A stretch of DNA of 64,000 bases, from the NCBI RefSeq assembly GCF_032586175.1, contig NZ_JAWHTE010000013.1:1-64000 (forward strand), written 5' to 3'. Positions 52,064-61,174 of the stretch are shown one piece after another. The number at the start of each line of letters is the position of its first letter. Position 1 is the first letter of the stretch. The notes under the pieces were generated by a model. It was not told the origin of the DNA. It made no database searches and was given only the letters and a program-made list of their open reading frames with translations. Source of the DNA: Ovoidimarina sediminis. Lineage in GTDB: Bacteria > Pseudomonadota > Alphaproteobacteria > Rhodobacterales > Rhodobacteraceae. A program made the translations under genes and the position numbers.

Positions 52064-52492
52064 GTGACATCCAACGTGACATATGCCGCGCTGACGGAGG
52101 CCACAACGCCCGCTCTTGCAACGTAGGACGTTCTCGACGGCCCCTGCGATGAAACATGGCTTACGGCCTTCCTCGCCGATCCTCAGCATCTCATGGAACT
52201 CGCCCTTAACGAGGGCGAGGTGATTGGATTCGCCTCTGGGACGATCCTACTCCACCCCGACAAAGCACCGACGTTCTTTATCAACGAGGTGGGCGTCGTC
52301 GGCGGCTATCGCCGCTGCGGCATCGCCACCCGGCTGACGGAAAGGCTGATTTCCCGTTCACGGGACGCTGGGTGCGCATCGGCCTGGCTCGCCACGGAAG
52401 AGCAAAACTCTGCCGCCCGCGCTCTGTATCAACGGCTTGGCGCCCGTGAGACCGGGGGGATCATTGTCTACGATTGGGACGCAGATCTATGA
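52064..52492 (+). pseudogene. GNAT acetyltransferase gene with in-frame amber codon
   Basis: From GTG 52064 the frame reads VTSNVTYAALTEATTPALAT, then TAG (52124-52126), then DVLDGPCDETWLTAFLADPQ and the acetyl-CoA-binding domain up to 52492 (FINEVGVVGGYRRCGIATRLTERL). The pattern FLADP-HL followed by INEVGV is typical of aminoglycoside-N-acetyltransferase-like GNATs, and sense clearly continues across the stop. ATG 52193 could start a shortened protein of 99 residues lacking strand 1. The stop may be a nonsense mutation or a sequencing error. Confidence 0.6.
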
Positions 52493-52574
52493 ACCGCGTT
52501 TATGCGGCACTATGCCTGTCATCGGATGCAACATCGAAGGCGCGGGGGAATTTCCCCACGCCTTCAGCATTGCC

Positions 52575-54527
52575 CTATTCTCGGTTCATCCGGTTATCGA
52601 TCAGATCATCCACGACCTGCGGTTCGGCGAGTGTCGACGTATCACCCAGTGCACCGTAGTCGTTCTCCGCGATCTTCCTCAGGATCCGCCGCATGATCTT
52701 GCCTGAGCGTGTTTTCGGCAGGCCGGGCGCCCACTGAATCAAGTCGGGCTTCGCGATCGGCCCGATTTCTGTCCTCACCCAGTTTGACAACTCGGTCCGA
52801 AGCTCATCCGTCGGCTCGATCCCGTTCATCAGCGTAACATAGCAGTAAATTCCCTGGCCTTTCACCGGATGCGGGTAGCCCACGACTGCGGCCTCGGCCA
52901 CCTTTTCATGAGCGACAAGCGCACTTTCCACTTCGGCGGTCCCCATCCGATGACCCGATACGTTGATGACGTCGTCGACCCGCCCGGTGATCCAGTAGTA
53001 GCCGTCCTCATCCCTCCGGCAGCCGTCGCCTGAAAAGTAATAACCCTTGTACTGCTGAAAATATGTTGCCTCGAAGCGGTCGTGATCACCGTAGACAGTA
53101 CGCATCTGTCCCGGCCAACTGCTCTTTATGCAAAGCACGCCCTCCGCGGCGGTCTCCTCAATCTCTTTTCCGCTCTCGGTCTCTAGAATAACTGGCTCGA
53201 CCCCAAAGAAGGGCAGCGTGGCGGAGCCCGGCTTCGTCGCTGTGGCACCTGGAAGCGGCGTCAGAAGATGCCCGCCAGTCTCGGTCTGCCACCACGTATC
53301 GACGATCGGCGCTTTCCCCTTGCCCACAACAGTATTGTACCAGTTCCAGGCTTCGGGGTTGATCGGTTCCCCAACCGTGCCGAGCACCTTGATGTCCGAA
53401 AGATCGTATTTCTCGACCCATTCGTTGCCTTGCCCCATGAGCGCACGAATTGCCGTCGGCGCGGTGTAGAACTGGTTCACCTTGTGCTTTTCGCAAACAG
53501 CCCAGAAGCGCCCGGCATCCGGATAGGTCGGCACGCCTTCGAACATGAGAGTCGTCGCGCCATTCGCCAACGGACCGTAAACGATGTAGCTGTGTCCGGT
53601 AACCCAGCCCACATCCGCCGTGCACCAGAAGATATCGCCGTCGTGATAGTCGAAGGTATACTGGTGAGTTATCGAAGCATAAACGATGTAGCCCCCACTT
53701 GTATGAACGACCCCCTTGGGTTTCCCGGTGGAGCCCGAGGTGTAGAGGATGAAAAGCGGATCCTCCGCCCCCATCTCCTCCGCCGGGCAATCGTCGCTTA
53801 CGCCTTCCTCTAGCTCGTGCAGCCAGAAGTCACGATCCTGCACCCACGCCACCTGCTGCCCGGTCCGCCGGACGACGAGCACCTTGGGATCGGTATTCGA
53901 GTTCACCAGCGCCTTGTTCACATTGTCCTTGAGGTTCGTAACCCTGCCGCCGCGCGGCGCACCGTCAGACGTGATCACCACCTTCGCGGTGCTGTCGTCG
54001 ATCCGGTTCGATAGCGCATCGGGAGAAAACCCAGCGAAGACGATAGAGTGAACAGCCCCGATCCGGGCGCAGGCCAGCATCGCATAAGCGGCTTCGGGGA
54101 TCATCGGCAGGTAAAGGACGACGCGGTCGCCCTTCTCCACTCCCATCCCCTTCAGCACATTGGCGAAGCGACAGACATTGCTGTGCAGTTCCCTGTAACT
54201 GATGTGCGCCGCCGCTTCGTTTGGGTCGTCGGGTTCCCATATGATCGCCGTCTGGTCGCCACGTTCCGCGAGATGCCGGTCGATGCAATTCGCCGCCACA
54301 TTCAAGGTGCCGTCCTCGAACCACTTGATCGAGACGCTGCCAAAATCGAAATTCACATCCTTCACCTTCGTGAAGGGTTTGATCCAATCGATACGCTTGC
54401 CATGCTCAGCCCAGAAGGCCTCCGGATCGGCGATCGAGGCAGCGTACATCCTTTCATATCCCGCCTTGTCGATATGCGCCCCAGCAGCAAACTCGTCGGA
54501 TGGCGGATAAATGGATGCCTCGGTCAT
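52575..54527 (-). CDS. acs: Acetyl-CoA synthetase Acs
   Basis: This 650-residue ANL ligase has YTSGSTGKPKGVVH, the acetyl-pocket tryptophan segment DTWWQTETGGHL, the conserved YFSGDGCRRDEDGYYWITGR and PKTRSGKIMRRILR with the acetylatable lysine. It activates acetate to acetyl-CoA. ATG 54527 has an AAGGA site; the longer version from 54581 adds non-family residues. It could recapture acetate produced by AckA from sulfonate breakdown. Confidence 0.95.
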   Translation of the reverse strand: MTEASIYPPSDEFAAGAHIDKAGYERMYAASIADPEAFWAEHGKRIDWIKPFTKVKDVNFDFGSVSIKWFEDGTLNVAANCIDRHLAERGDQTAIIWEPDDPNEAAAHISYRELHSNVCRFANVLKGMGVEKGDRVVLYLPMIPEAAYAMLACARIGAVHSIVFAGFSPDALSNRIDDSTAKVVITSDGAPRGGRVTNLKDNVNKALVNSNTDPKVLVVRRTGQQVAWVQDRDFWLHELEEGVSDDCPAEEMGAEDPLFILYTSGSTGKPKGVVHTSGGYIVYASITHQYTFDYHDGDIFWCTADVGWVTGHSYIVYGPLANGATTLMFEGVPTYPDAGRFWAVCEKHKVNQFYTAPTAIRALMGQGNEWVEKYDLSDIKVLGTVGEPINPEAWNWYNTVVGKGKAPIVDTWWQTETGGHLLTPLPGATATKPGSATLPFFGVEPVILETESGKEIEETAAEGVLCIKSSWPGQMRTVYGDHDRFEATYFQQYKGYYFSGDGCRRDEDGYYWITGRVDDVINVSGHRMGTAEVESALVAHEKVAEAAVVGYPHPVKGQGIYCYVTLMNGIEPTDELRTELSNWVRTEIGPIAKPDLIQWAPGLPKTRSGKIMRRILRKIAENDYGALGDTSTLAEPQVVDDLIDNRMNRE

Positions 54528-54652
54528 GGGTCCTTGCTCCCTGAAAATCTCCCTTTCGTGAGGTCTGGCAACAGCGTCCACGCTACCTGCCCCACGCTCC
54601 GAGGCCGTCTTACACCTAAAGAAAAACCGCGTCTATACTTCTGAAAACAAAG

Positions 54653-54668
54653 CGTTTTTCCGAAAACG
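54653..54668. other. Small inverted repeat upstream of acs
   Basis: CGTTTT (54653-54658) and AAAACG (54663-54668) form a perfect 6-bp hairpin in the 289-bp gap between acs and the molybdenum-subunit gene. It could be part of the terminator of the upstream operon or an operator of acs. The sequence does not decide. The rest of the gap shows no gene. Confidence 0.25.
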
Positions 54669-54816
54669 GATTTTGCTCCCCCAAGCACGGTCCGCAAAAA
54701 GCTTTCCTCTCCGGGAATCCCCGCAGCATTCCAAGGGCTTATTCCCTATTCCTATGCCCGGACGGCCCGGTGCTATGACAATGACTTGGCTCTGCGTCAC
54801 TTCGTCCGGAAGTGCT

Positions 54817-56919
54817 TCACGCCCGCAACGCTGCCCCGCGGATTGCCTCTCCCGTCATCGGTAACCGCCGCAGCCTAAGCCCCGTCGCATCACAGATCGC
54901 ATTCGCAATTGCGGCGACAACCGGCCCCGAGGCCGCTTCGCCTGCACCCAGCGCAGGGCTCTCCGGCCGATCGATGATGGTGATATCGAACTCCGGCACG
55001 TTTTCGAACCGCAACACCGGATAGCTTTCCCAATCCCGAGACGTCACACCGTCGCGGTCCCACGTCACCGCCTCCTCCAGGGCCCAGCTGGCCCCCTGAA
55101 GGGCGCCCCCCTCAAGCTGTGCCTCAAGCCCGTCCAGGTCGGCCACCCGCCCAGCATCAGCGACCAAGACGATCCGGTGGAGCCGCACATCGGCCTCGTC
55201 CGTCACATCGAGATCCACCGCCACACCGACTCGTGCCATCGAGTTCTTGTACTGCGCATAGGCGATTCCCCGTCCTTCACGACAGGGCCCGGCAGCCTCT
55301 TCAAGCACGTCCAGCACTTCGATCGCCCGTTCGTCCAAAATCTGCGCCTTGCGGAAAGCGAAGGGATCCTGCCCTGACGATCGACACCGCTCGTCGATAA
55401 AACTCTCGATCGCAAATACATTAGCTGCCGCACCGAGGCAGCGCAGGGCAGATGTCCTAAGCGGCAAGTCACTTACGAGGTTCTTCACAAGTCTCCGGTC
55501 GCCGATTGCATAGATCGGGTCGATATTGCGGTGAAGGCCGCCCTGCTCGTTCATGTTGGGTTTGGGCGGCTGTGGCGCCGTGCCCCCCTCCCGCATCCAG
55601 TTCGCGATCAGCTTGGCGGGCCCCGCCCTGTCAGGCCCGGGCCGTGGCCGCCCCCGGAACGTACCGCCAATCGAATTCACGGAAATTGCAGATATCCGTT
55701 CTCCGGCCCCGAGTGTCGCCGCGATCTCGACAGCCTGAGGCGGGCCGTAGGGTTCCCACCCGTGCTCGTCCTCGCGCGTCCATTTCAAAAGGATCGGGCG
55801 TCCGGGCAGATGACGGGCAATCAACGCCGCCTCCATCGCCGCATCGTCCGCCCCATTGTGGCCATAGCAGCCCGACCCGGGCACATGGGTCAGTGACACG
55901 TGAACGGGCTCGAGCCCGAAACTCTCCGCAATCGCATTTCTCAGCGGAAAGATGCCTTGGCTGTGCGTCAGGATGCGCAGCTTCGTCCCATCCCACTCCG
56001 CCAGCGCCGCTGAAGGTGCGAGCGCCCCGTGCATGGTAAAGGGGCGCTCATAGCGTGCTTCCGCGTGAATAACATCAAGCGGCGCGGGAATCTCGGCCTC
56101 GGGCATCGGTCTGCCATCTACGATCTTTAGCCTATGCGCATTTCCGGTCGTCAACAGGGCGAAGATATCGCCGTCATCGATCCCGTCGCCTGTCCCCCAC
56201 TCCGCTGCCCGGCCCAGTTTCTCGGCGGCCCTTATGACCGGCCACTCCCCTGGCCCTGCTACCGCGACAAAGCGGCCGTCTTCGATAACCCGGAAACCCT
56301 GTGCCTGGAGATCACGAACCACATCGTCGTCCAGGCAAACAAGTTTCGCCACGAGATGAGGCGGCCGGACAACCCGTGCGTGCCACATGCGCGGTTCCTC
56401 GATATCGTGCAGAAAGACGAAGCTGCCGTCGACCAACGCCTCGATGCCGCGCATTCTGCCCCTGGGCGGTGCGCCGTCCCGCGCGATCGGGGTGACATCC
56501 CGCTCAACCGGAACGTCCAGATCAAGCGTTGCCGCAATCTTGGTTAGCGGCACGGGATCATTCTGCCCCGGCCCTCGCAATCCGTCCTGCTCGAGCCGCC
56601 AATCCGACGGATCCCCACCCTCGCGCGACGCCGCAGCGGTAATTGCTAATCTCCGTAAGGTTGCCGCCGCCGCTCGAATGGCACGGCCCGATTGCTCGAC
56701 CGAATTACTGCCCGAGGTGATGCCCTCGTCGGGGCTGTCGTCCGTCGACACCGGCGCTATGGCGATGCCAGAGGGGTCAAGGCACAACTCCTCCGCCGCA
56801 ATGAGTGCAAGCGCCGTCGAAATACGTTGGCCGATGTCGACTTTGCCGGAGCGAAGGACGATCCTGCCGTCCTCGACAGTGACCCAATCGGATATGAGAG
56901 GATAGTCATCGAGGTTCAT
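54817..56919 (-). CDS. Molybdopterin-binding subunit of an IorB/NicB-type hydroxylase
   Basis: This 700-residue member of the xanthine-oxidase large-subunit family resembles isoquinoline 1-oxidoreductase beta or nicotinate dehydrogenase subunit B. It has RSGKVDIGQRISTALALIAAEEL, the MHGALAPSAALAEWDG stretch, GCYGHNGADDAAMEAALIAR and the catalytic glutamate region PALGAGEAASGP. It hydroxylates an aldehyde or N-heterocycle at a molybdenum-cytosine-dinucleotide centre. It has no recognisable twin-arginine signal. It follows the 2Fe-2S subunit with a one-base overlap. Confidence 0.82.
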   Translation of the reverse strand: MNLDDYPLISDWVTVEDGRIVLRSGKVDIGQRISTALALIAAEELCLDPSGIAIAPVSTDDSPDEGITSGSNSVEQSGRAIRAAAATLRRLAITAAASREGGDPSDWRLEQDGLRGPGQNDPVPLTKIAATLDLDVPVERDVTPIARDGAPPRGRMRGIEALVDGSFVFLHDIEEPRMWHARVVRPPHLVAKLVCLDDDVVRDLQAQGFRVIEDGRFVAVAGPGEWPVIRAAEKLGRAAEWGTGDGIDDGDIFALLTTGNAHRLKIVDGRPMPEAEIPAPLDVIHAEARYERPFTMHGALAPSAALAEWDGTKLRILTHSQGIFPLRNAIAESFGLEPVHVSLTHVPGSGCYGHNGADDAAMEAALIARHLPGRPILLKWTREDEHGWEPYGPPQAVEIAATLGAGERISAISVNSIGGTFRGRPRPGPDRAGPAKLIANWMREGGTAPQPPKPNMNEQGGLHRNIDPIYAIGDRRLVKNLVSDLPLRTSALRCLGAAANVFAIESFIDERCRSSGQDPFAFRKAQILDERAIEVLDVLEEAAGPCREGRGIAYAQYKNSMARVGVAVDLDVTDEADVRLHRIVLVADAGRVADLDGLEAQLEGGALQGASWALEEAVTWDRDGVTSRDWESYPVLRFENVPEFDITIIDRPESPALGAGEAASGPVVAAIANAICDATGLRLRRLPMTGEAIRGAALRA

Positions 56920-57374
56920 CAGCGCCTCGCCGCCATCTCCACGGCCTTTAACACACGAGGATGCGCCCCGCAGCGACAGAGATGCGGGTTCAACGCCGCC
57001 TTTGCCGCCTCCCGGTCAGGATGTGGCATCTCGGTGAGAAGCGCCGTCGCCCCGATCACCAGCCCCGCAGTGCAATATCCGCATTGCGCCGCGCCCGCCT
57101 TCACGAAAGCCTCCTGCACCCGGCGCCCGATCTCGTTCTCGGACAGTCCCTCAACCGTCACGATCTTCTTGCCTTCGAAACTTCCCGCGGGCGCCACGCA
57201 ACTCGGCACCGAAACTCCGTCGGCCAGGACATGGCACGCCCCGCACTGCTCCAGCCCGCACCCAAGCTTTGCGCCCTTGAGCTTCAGTTCCTCCCGCAAA
57301 ACAAACAAAAGAGGCGTATCGGGATCGGCGCGCACCTCTCTCTCCGCTCCGTTGATATTCAGCTTCAGGCCCAC
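56919..57374 (-). CDS. [2Fe-2S]-binding small subunit of the molybdenum hydroxylase (IorA/NicA-like)
   Basis: The 151-residue protein has a plant-ferredoxin-type cluster (GCGLEQCGACHVLADG) and a second four-helix cluster domain (QCGYCTAGLVIGA, then LCRCGAHPRVLKAV), exactly as in IorA-type subunits. It carries electrons away from the molybdenum subunit. It overlaps the osmC stop by 10 bp and the large-subunit start by 1 bp. Confidence 0.9.
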   Translation of the reverse strand: MGLKLNINGAEREVRADPDTPLLFVLREELKLKGAKLGCGLEQCGACHVLADGVSVPSCVAPAGSFEGKKIVTVEGLSENEIGRRVQEAFVKAGAAQCGYCTAGLVIGATALLTEMPHPDREAAKAALNPHLCRCGAHPRVLKAVEMAARR

Positions 57375-57850
57375 GCCGCGACCCGTTCCCAGCGCACGTC
57401 GAGCGCTACATCAGCTGAACGGAAAAGATTCATCACCGGACAGCGATATTCCACGTTCTTTGCCAGTCGTTGAAACCGTTCCTCGCTTTCCTCGGTGTGC
57501 ACCCGGATCCGAAGCCTTACCCAGTTGAAGTATGGCCTGACACCCTGCACCCCGCGCGACCCGCGCTGGTCGACTTCGCCCTCGCCCTCGATATCGACAG
57601 CGGAATATTCGAACTTCATCGCTTCGGCACAGCGGTTGATGATCACCCCCTCGCAACCGAGAAGCGACGAGAGGCACATTTCGAGGGGCGTGGGGCCCGA
57701 GTTTGTACCCTTCTCATCCGATATCAGGACATGGTCCCTCACCATCATCACCGTCCTGGTCGAGGCCTCGTTTCGGGCCGTGACCTTGCGGATACCAATG
57801 GCCTTCTTGTCGGGATCCACGGACGGCGGCAAAAGTTCCGGATCGCTCAT
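57365..57850 (-). CDS. OsmC family protein
   Basis: The 161-residue protein has the OsmC/Ohr fold: strand-rich N-terminus, GPTPLEMCLSSLLGCEGVIINR with the conserved cysteine, and VEYRCPVMNLFRSADV with a second cysteine. The two-cysteine arrangement supports thiol-dependent peroxidase or redox-responsive activity. Its place next to an iron-sulfur/molybdenum enzyme suggests a protective or accessory role. It overlaps the LVIVD gene by 4 bp. Confidence 0.85.
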   Translation of the reverse strand: MSDPELLPPSVDPDKKAIGIRKVTARNEASTRTVMMVRDHVLISDEKGTNSGPTPLEMCLSSLLGCEGVIINRCAEAMKFEYSAVDIEGEGEVDQRGSRGVQGVRPYFNWVRLRIRVHTEESEERFQRLAKNVEYRCPVMNLFRSADVALDVRWERVAAWA

Positions 57851-59100
57851 CCAGTCATCTCCAGAATATCGAGGCCACGCACTCGGTCGAGCACATAGAT
57901 CAGGCCCTGTTCGTCGACATCAACGTCGTTCGACTGCGGAATGCGCCCATCATCAGGCATCCAATGCGCGACCTCGACCGGCAGATGCGGATCAGCAAGA
58001 TCAAGAACGCGAAGCCCGCCCGCAAACCACGTTGCGTATACAAGCGTACTGTCGAGTTTTTCGCGAAACTGATGCGCCCCGAACCGTGCTCCGGGCTCAC
58101 CAACCCAGGGGCAGGCCCGCTCACTCAGATCCCAAGCCGCGATCGGCTCCATACTCCCAAGATCGGTCACGTCGATCACCCAGAGGAAGCCGTGCAGGCG
58201 CCCAGGCTTGTGATCGTGTTCTTCGTCGATCGCCACTGCGTAACGACGCCCAGCGATCTCCCGCTCAAGCGGCATGACCGTATGGGTCGGTTCCGGGATT
58301 GCAGTCGGGAATTCATAGCTGCCAGCAACCTTCAGCTTCGTGATATCGGATGCATCAAGCACCCGATATCCCGCATGCCAGACGGCGGCCCAAAGCTCAT
58401 CCCCGACTCGCATTGCATGATGCAGCCGGTTGCCGTAGCCCGTCCAGGTCGGCGTCTCTCCGCCCGCAATATGCTGCCCCGGCATATGCCAGCGTGTTAC
58501 CTCGCGCGGGGCTGTGGGATCGGCAAGGTCGTAGATCACGAGAATGTTGCCCACGTAGCCCTCCATCTCCGTCGAGATGTAGGCGTAGTTTTCGTCCATA
58601 TCGAACCGATGCACGCCGAAGCCATGTGTCTTGACGTAAGAGAGTGGCTTGGGCGCGCTTTTGTCCGAAATGTCCCAAACCCGGAAACCGCCGCCGTCAT
58701 AGCCGCGCTCGAGAAACGCCTCGAGATCCGGGATATCGGTAAGCTTCACGCCGAGCGCCTTGGCGACCCCCGCATCATCGAGACCCTCTGCGCGCAGACC
58801 CGCGATCTTCTCTGCCTTCCTGAGGAAATGCCGCCGGTCCTGCTCGACATTCGTAATCATGAGATCGCCTGCGACCCGCACCTTGTGAGTATGCGACCAT
58901 TCATCAGGCGGCGCGATCTCCGCCACGATCCTCGGCGCTGCGGGGTCGGAGATGTCGATGATCGAGGTGCCATCAGGCGGCTTCATGTGCCCGACATAGG
59001 CAAAGCCGTCCTGCACCACCACTTGCCCGCCACCGGGGATGTCTAGATGCCCCAAACGTCGGATGTTTCGCGACAAGACGTATTCGATCTCTTTCTTCAT
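57847..59100 (-). CDS. LVIVD-repeat beta-propeller protein
   Basis: The 417-residue protein has repeated blade-like segments (SIIDISDPAAPRIV, FRVWDISDKSAPKP, LVIYDLADPTAPREV, LRVLDLADPHLPVEV), the LVIVD repeat that forms beta-propellers. It has no signal peptide. The function is unknown; such proteins may bind ligands or assemble enzyme complexes. It is translationally coupled to tctA (ATGA) and osmC, so it belongs to the same pathway. Confidence 0.83.
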   Translation of the reverse strand: MKKEIEYVLSRNIRRLGHLDIPGGGQVVVQDGFAYVGHMKPPDGTSIIDISDPAAPRIVAEIAPPDEWSHTHKVRVAGDLMITNVEQDRRHFLRKAEKIAGLRAEGLDDAGVAKALGVKLTDIPDLEAFLERGYDGGGFRVWDISDKSAPKPLSYVKTHGFGVHRFDMDENYAYISTEMEGYVGNILVIYDLADPTAPREVTRWHMPGQHIAGGETPTWTGYGNRLHHAMRVGDELWAAVWHAGYRVLDASDITKLKVAGSYEFPTAIPEPTHTVMPLEREIAGRRYAVAIDEEHDHKPGRLHGFLWVIDVTDLGSMEPIAAWDLSERACPWVGEPGARFGAHQFREKLDSTLVYATWFAGGLRVLDLADPHLPVEVAHWMPDDGRIPQSNDVDVDEQGLIYVLDRVRGLDILEMTG

Positions 59101-60611
59101 TCTGCCGGCGCCTCCCGCATCTTACGCCGTCGGTCGAGCCAGAGCGGCACTACGATCGACAAAACCAGCCCAACCCACAGGACATTGCCTAGGTTCGACG
59201 AGAAAAGAACGGTGATATCTCCGCCTGATTTCTTCAGAGAGCGGAGAAAATAGGTTTCGAGTAGCGGCCCGAGGATCACGCCGATAAGGATCGCCGCCAC
59301 GTGATAGCCGGTCTTCCGCGCAACATATCCGATCACACCAAAAACAAGGGCCAGGTACATGTCGAACATGTACTCCCGCGGTACGAAAGCCCCGACCAGC
59401 GTGAACGAAATGATCATTGGCGCAAGGTAGATTGTGGGCACCGTCGTTACATGGCTCATGTAGCGCGAGAGCGGCAGAATCGTGAAGATCATCAGGACAT
59501 ATGAAACGGCCATCGCCATGAACATCCCGTAACCCACTTTGGGATTGGTCTCGAATAGCGACGGGCCGAAACCCACCCCGTGGAATTGCATCACAACAAG
59601 CATGATCGCCGCCGTGGCCCCGCCGGGAATGCCCAGCACCAGAAGCGGCACAAGCGTTCCCGACGTCACCCCGTTGTTGGCACTCTCAGGCGCGATCAGG
59701 CCTTCCGGGTGCCCCGTTCCGTACTTCTCGGGTGTTTTCGAGTAGGAGCGTGACTGCTGATAGGCCACAAAGCTTGCAATCGACGCTCCCGCCCCCGGGA
59801 TCACGCCGATTACAAGACCAATGATCGAAGTCCAGACAATATGCCACCAGCGCGAAATGGCGATCTTCACGCCTTCGATCGTATCGTGCCAGTTTGGATC
59901 CTTGGGCTCGGCATCCTCGCTCACGATCACCTTCTTTTCGATGATCATGAAAGCCTCGGACACCGCGAAAAGCCCGACAAGCGCAGGGATAAGCGGCACC
60001 CCGTCGTAAAGTTCGAGAAACCCCATGGTCCCCCGTGGTGTCGCATAGACGACATCCGTTCCGATCGCCCCGATCATCAGCCCGAAGAAACCGGCAATAA
60101 GGCCCTTCAGCAGATCCTGCGCTGCGATAGAAGCGATAAGCGAGATGCCGAACAGCATCACCACGATCATCTCGACCGAATGCATATAGAAACCGACCCG
60201 GGCGAGGATCGGCATCGTCGCAAGCGCGATAATGGTCGTCAGAAGTCCGCCGAGGCAGGACGCGACGAAGGAGATCGACAGCGCCTGCTGCCCCTTCCCG
60301 GCTTTCGCCATCGGGTAGCCGTCAAGCGGCGTCGCCGCTGCTCCCGCAGTCCCGGGAATGTTGACGAGTATTGCCGGAATCCCTGCTCCCATCCGGGCCG
60401 CACAATAGAGCGAGACCATGAAGACAATTCCGGTCTGCACATCCATCGCTAGCGTAAGCGGCATCAGAATGATGATCGTGTTCGCCGCGCTGAACCCGGG
60501 GATTCCCCCCACGATCAGCCCCAGAATGATCGTGGGAATGATCACCCACCAGTAGGTGACGGTCTCGAAGAAGACCTCCGCAAGAAGTGCCGCCGTCTCA
60601 CCCATTGCCAA
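59097..60611 (-). CDS. tctA: Tripartite tricarboxylate transporter, large permease subunit TctA
   Basis: The 504-residue protein has about eleven membrane helices and the family signature GAGIPAILVNIPGTAGAAATPLDG, with a second related loop VIGVIPGAGASIASFV. It is the main subunit of a sodium- or proton-coupled carboxylate importer. It overlaps tctB by 14 bp and the LVIVD gene by 4 bp. Confidence 0.92.
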   Translation of the reverse strand: MAMGETAALLAEVFFETVTYWWVIIPTIILGLIVGGIPGFSAANTIIILMPLTLAMDVQTGIVFMVSLYCAARMGAGIPAILVNIPGTAGAAATPLDGYPMAKAGKGQQALSISFVASCLGGLLTTIIALATMPILARVGFYMHSVEMIVVMLFGISLIASIAAQDLLKGLIAGFFGLMIGAIGTDVVYATPRGTMGFLELYDGVPLIPALVGLFAVSEAFMIIEKKVIVSEDAEPKDPNWHDTIEGVKIAISRWWHIVWTSIIGLVIGVIPGAGASIASFVAYQQSRSYSKTPEKYGTGHPEGLIAPESANNGVTSGTLVPLLVLGIPGGATAAIMLVVMQFHGVGFGPSLFETNPKVGYGMFMAMAVSYVLMIFTILPLSRYMSHVTTVPTIYLAPMIISFTLVGAFVPREYMFDMYLALVFGVIGYVARKTGYHVAAILIGVILGPLLETYFLRSLKKSGGDITVLFSSNLGNVLWVGLVLSIVVPLWLDRRRKMREAPAE

Positions 60612-61107
60612 TCACCGCACGCATCGTGTTCTCAAACCATCCGCGTGGAAACCGCGTGTCGAAGGCCAGGATGAACACGGCCCAACCAACCAGCGCAATC
60701 GACGCCGACAGGAAGGCGATAAAGAACGGGCGTCGGCCTTTCGCCAAGACCAGCATCGATGCGAAAAGGAACAGGAAGGTCGCCAGTGTGAACCCTAGAG
60801 GCTCGATCAGAAAGCAAAAGCCGATGGTCGCGGCAAGAAGCCCGATCCGCCCTGACCGGATGTCCTCGTAAGAAAAGATGTTCGCAAACCCGAACACGCC
60901 CTCCCCGCGCGCCATCCAGAGAACAGAGCGAAGGATGAAAAGCCCACAGACAAGAAGCAGGACACCGCCCACGAAGAATGCGCTCACCTGCGCCGTCCAG
61001 GGCGAGTTCCAGATCGTCGAGAAGTAGTAGAGAGTGAAGATCACCGCCGCGACGGGGATGATCAGTTCACCGCCAAGCTGGCGGCGTTTTTTGGGCTGCG
61101 GATCCAT
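60598..61107 (-). CDS. tctB: Tripartite tricarboxylate transporter, small permease subunit TctB
   Basis: The 169-residue protein has four hydrophobic helices in the TctB pattern (N-terminal helix ELIIPVAAVIFTLYYF; two late helices ending WAVFILAFDTRFPRG). It is the small membrane subunit of the TTT carrier. It lies 67 bp after tctC. Confidence 0.87.
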   Translation of the reverse strand: MDPQPKKRRQLGGELIIPVAAVIFTLYYFSTIWNSPWTAQVSAFFVGGVLLLVCGLFILRSVLWMARGEGVFGFANIFSYEDIRSGRIGLLAATIGFCFLIEPLGFTLATFLFLFASMLVLAKGRRPFFIAFLSASIALVGWAVFILAFDTRFPRGWFENTMRAVIGNG

Positions 61108-61174
61108 GGGGCCTCGTTATCGTCGGTGCGGCGGAAGCGGCGCTGCGGGCCCGCTTCCGCCTTACGCATTCGCT

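Noticed and set aside
51954..52157. 67-residue minus-strand frame and 61-residue plus-strand frame
   Set aside because: Neither resembles a protein family; the plus-strand GNAT frame explains part of the region better.
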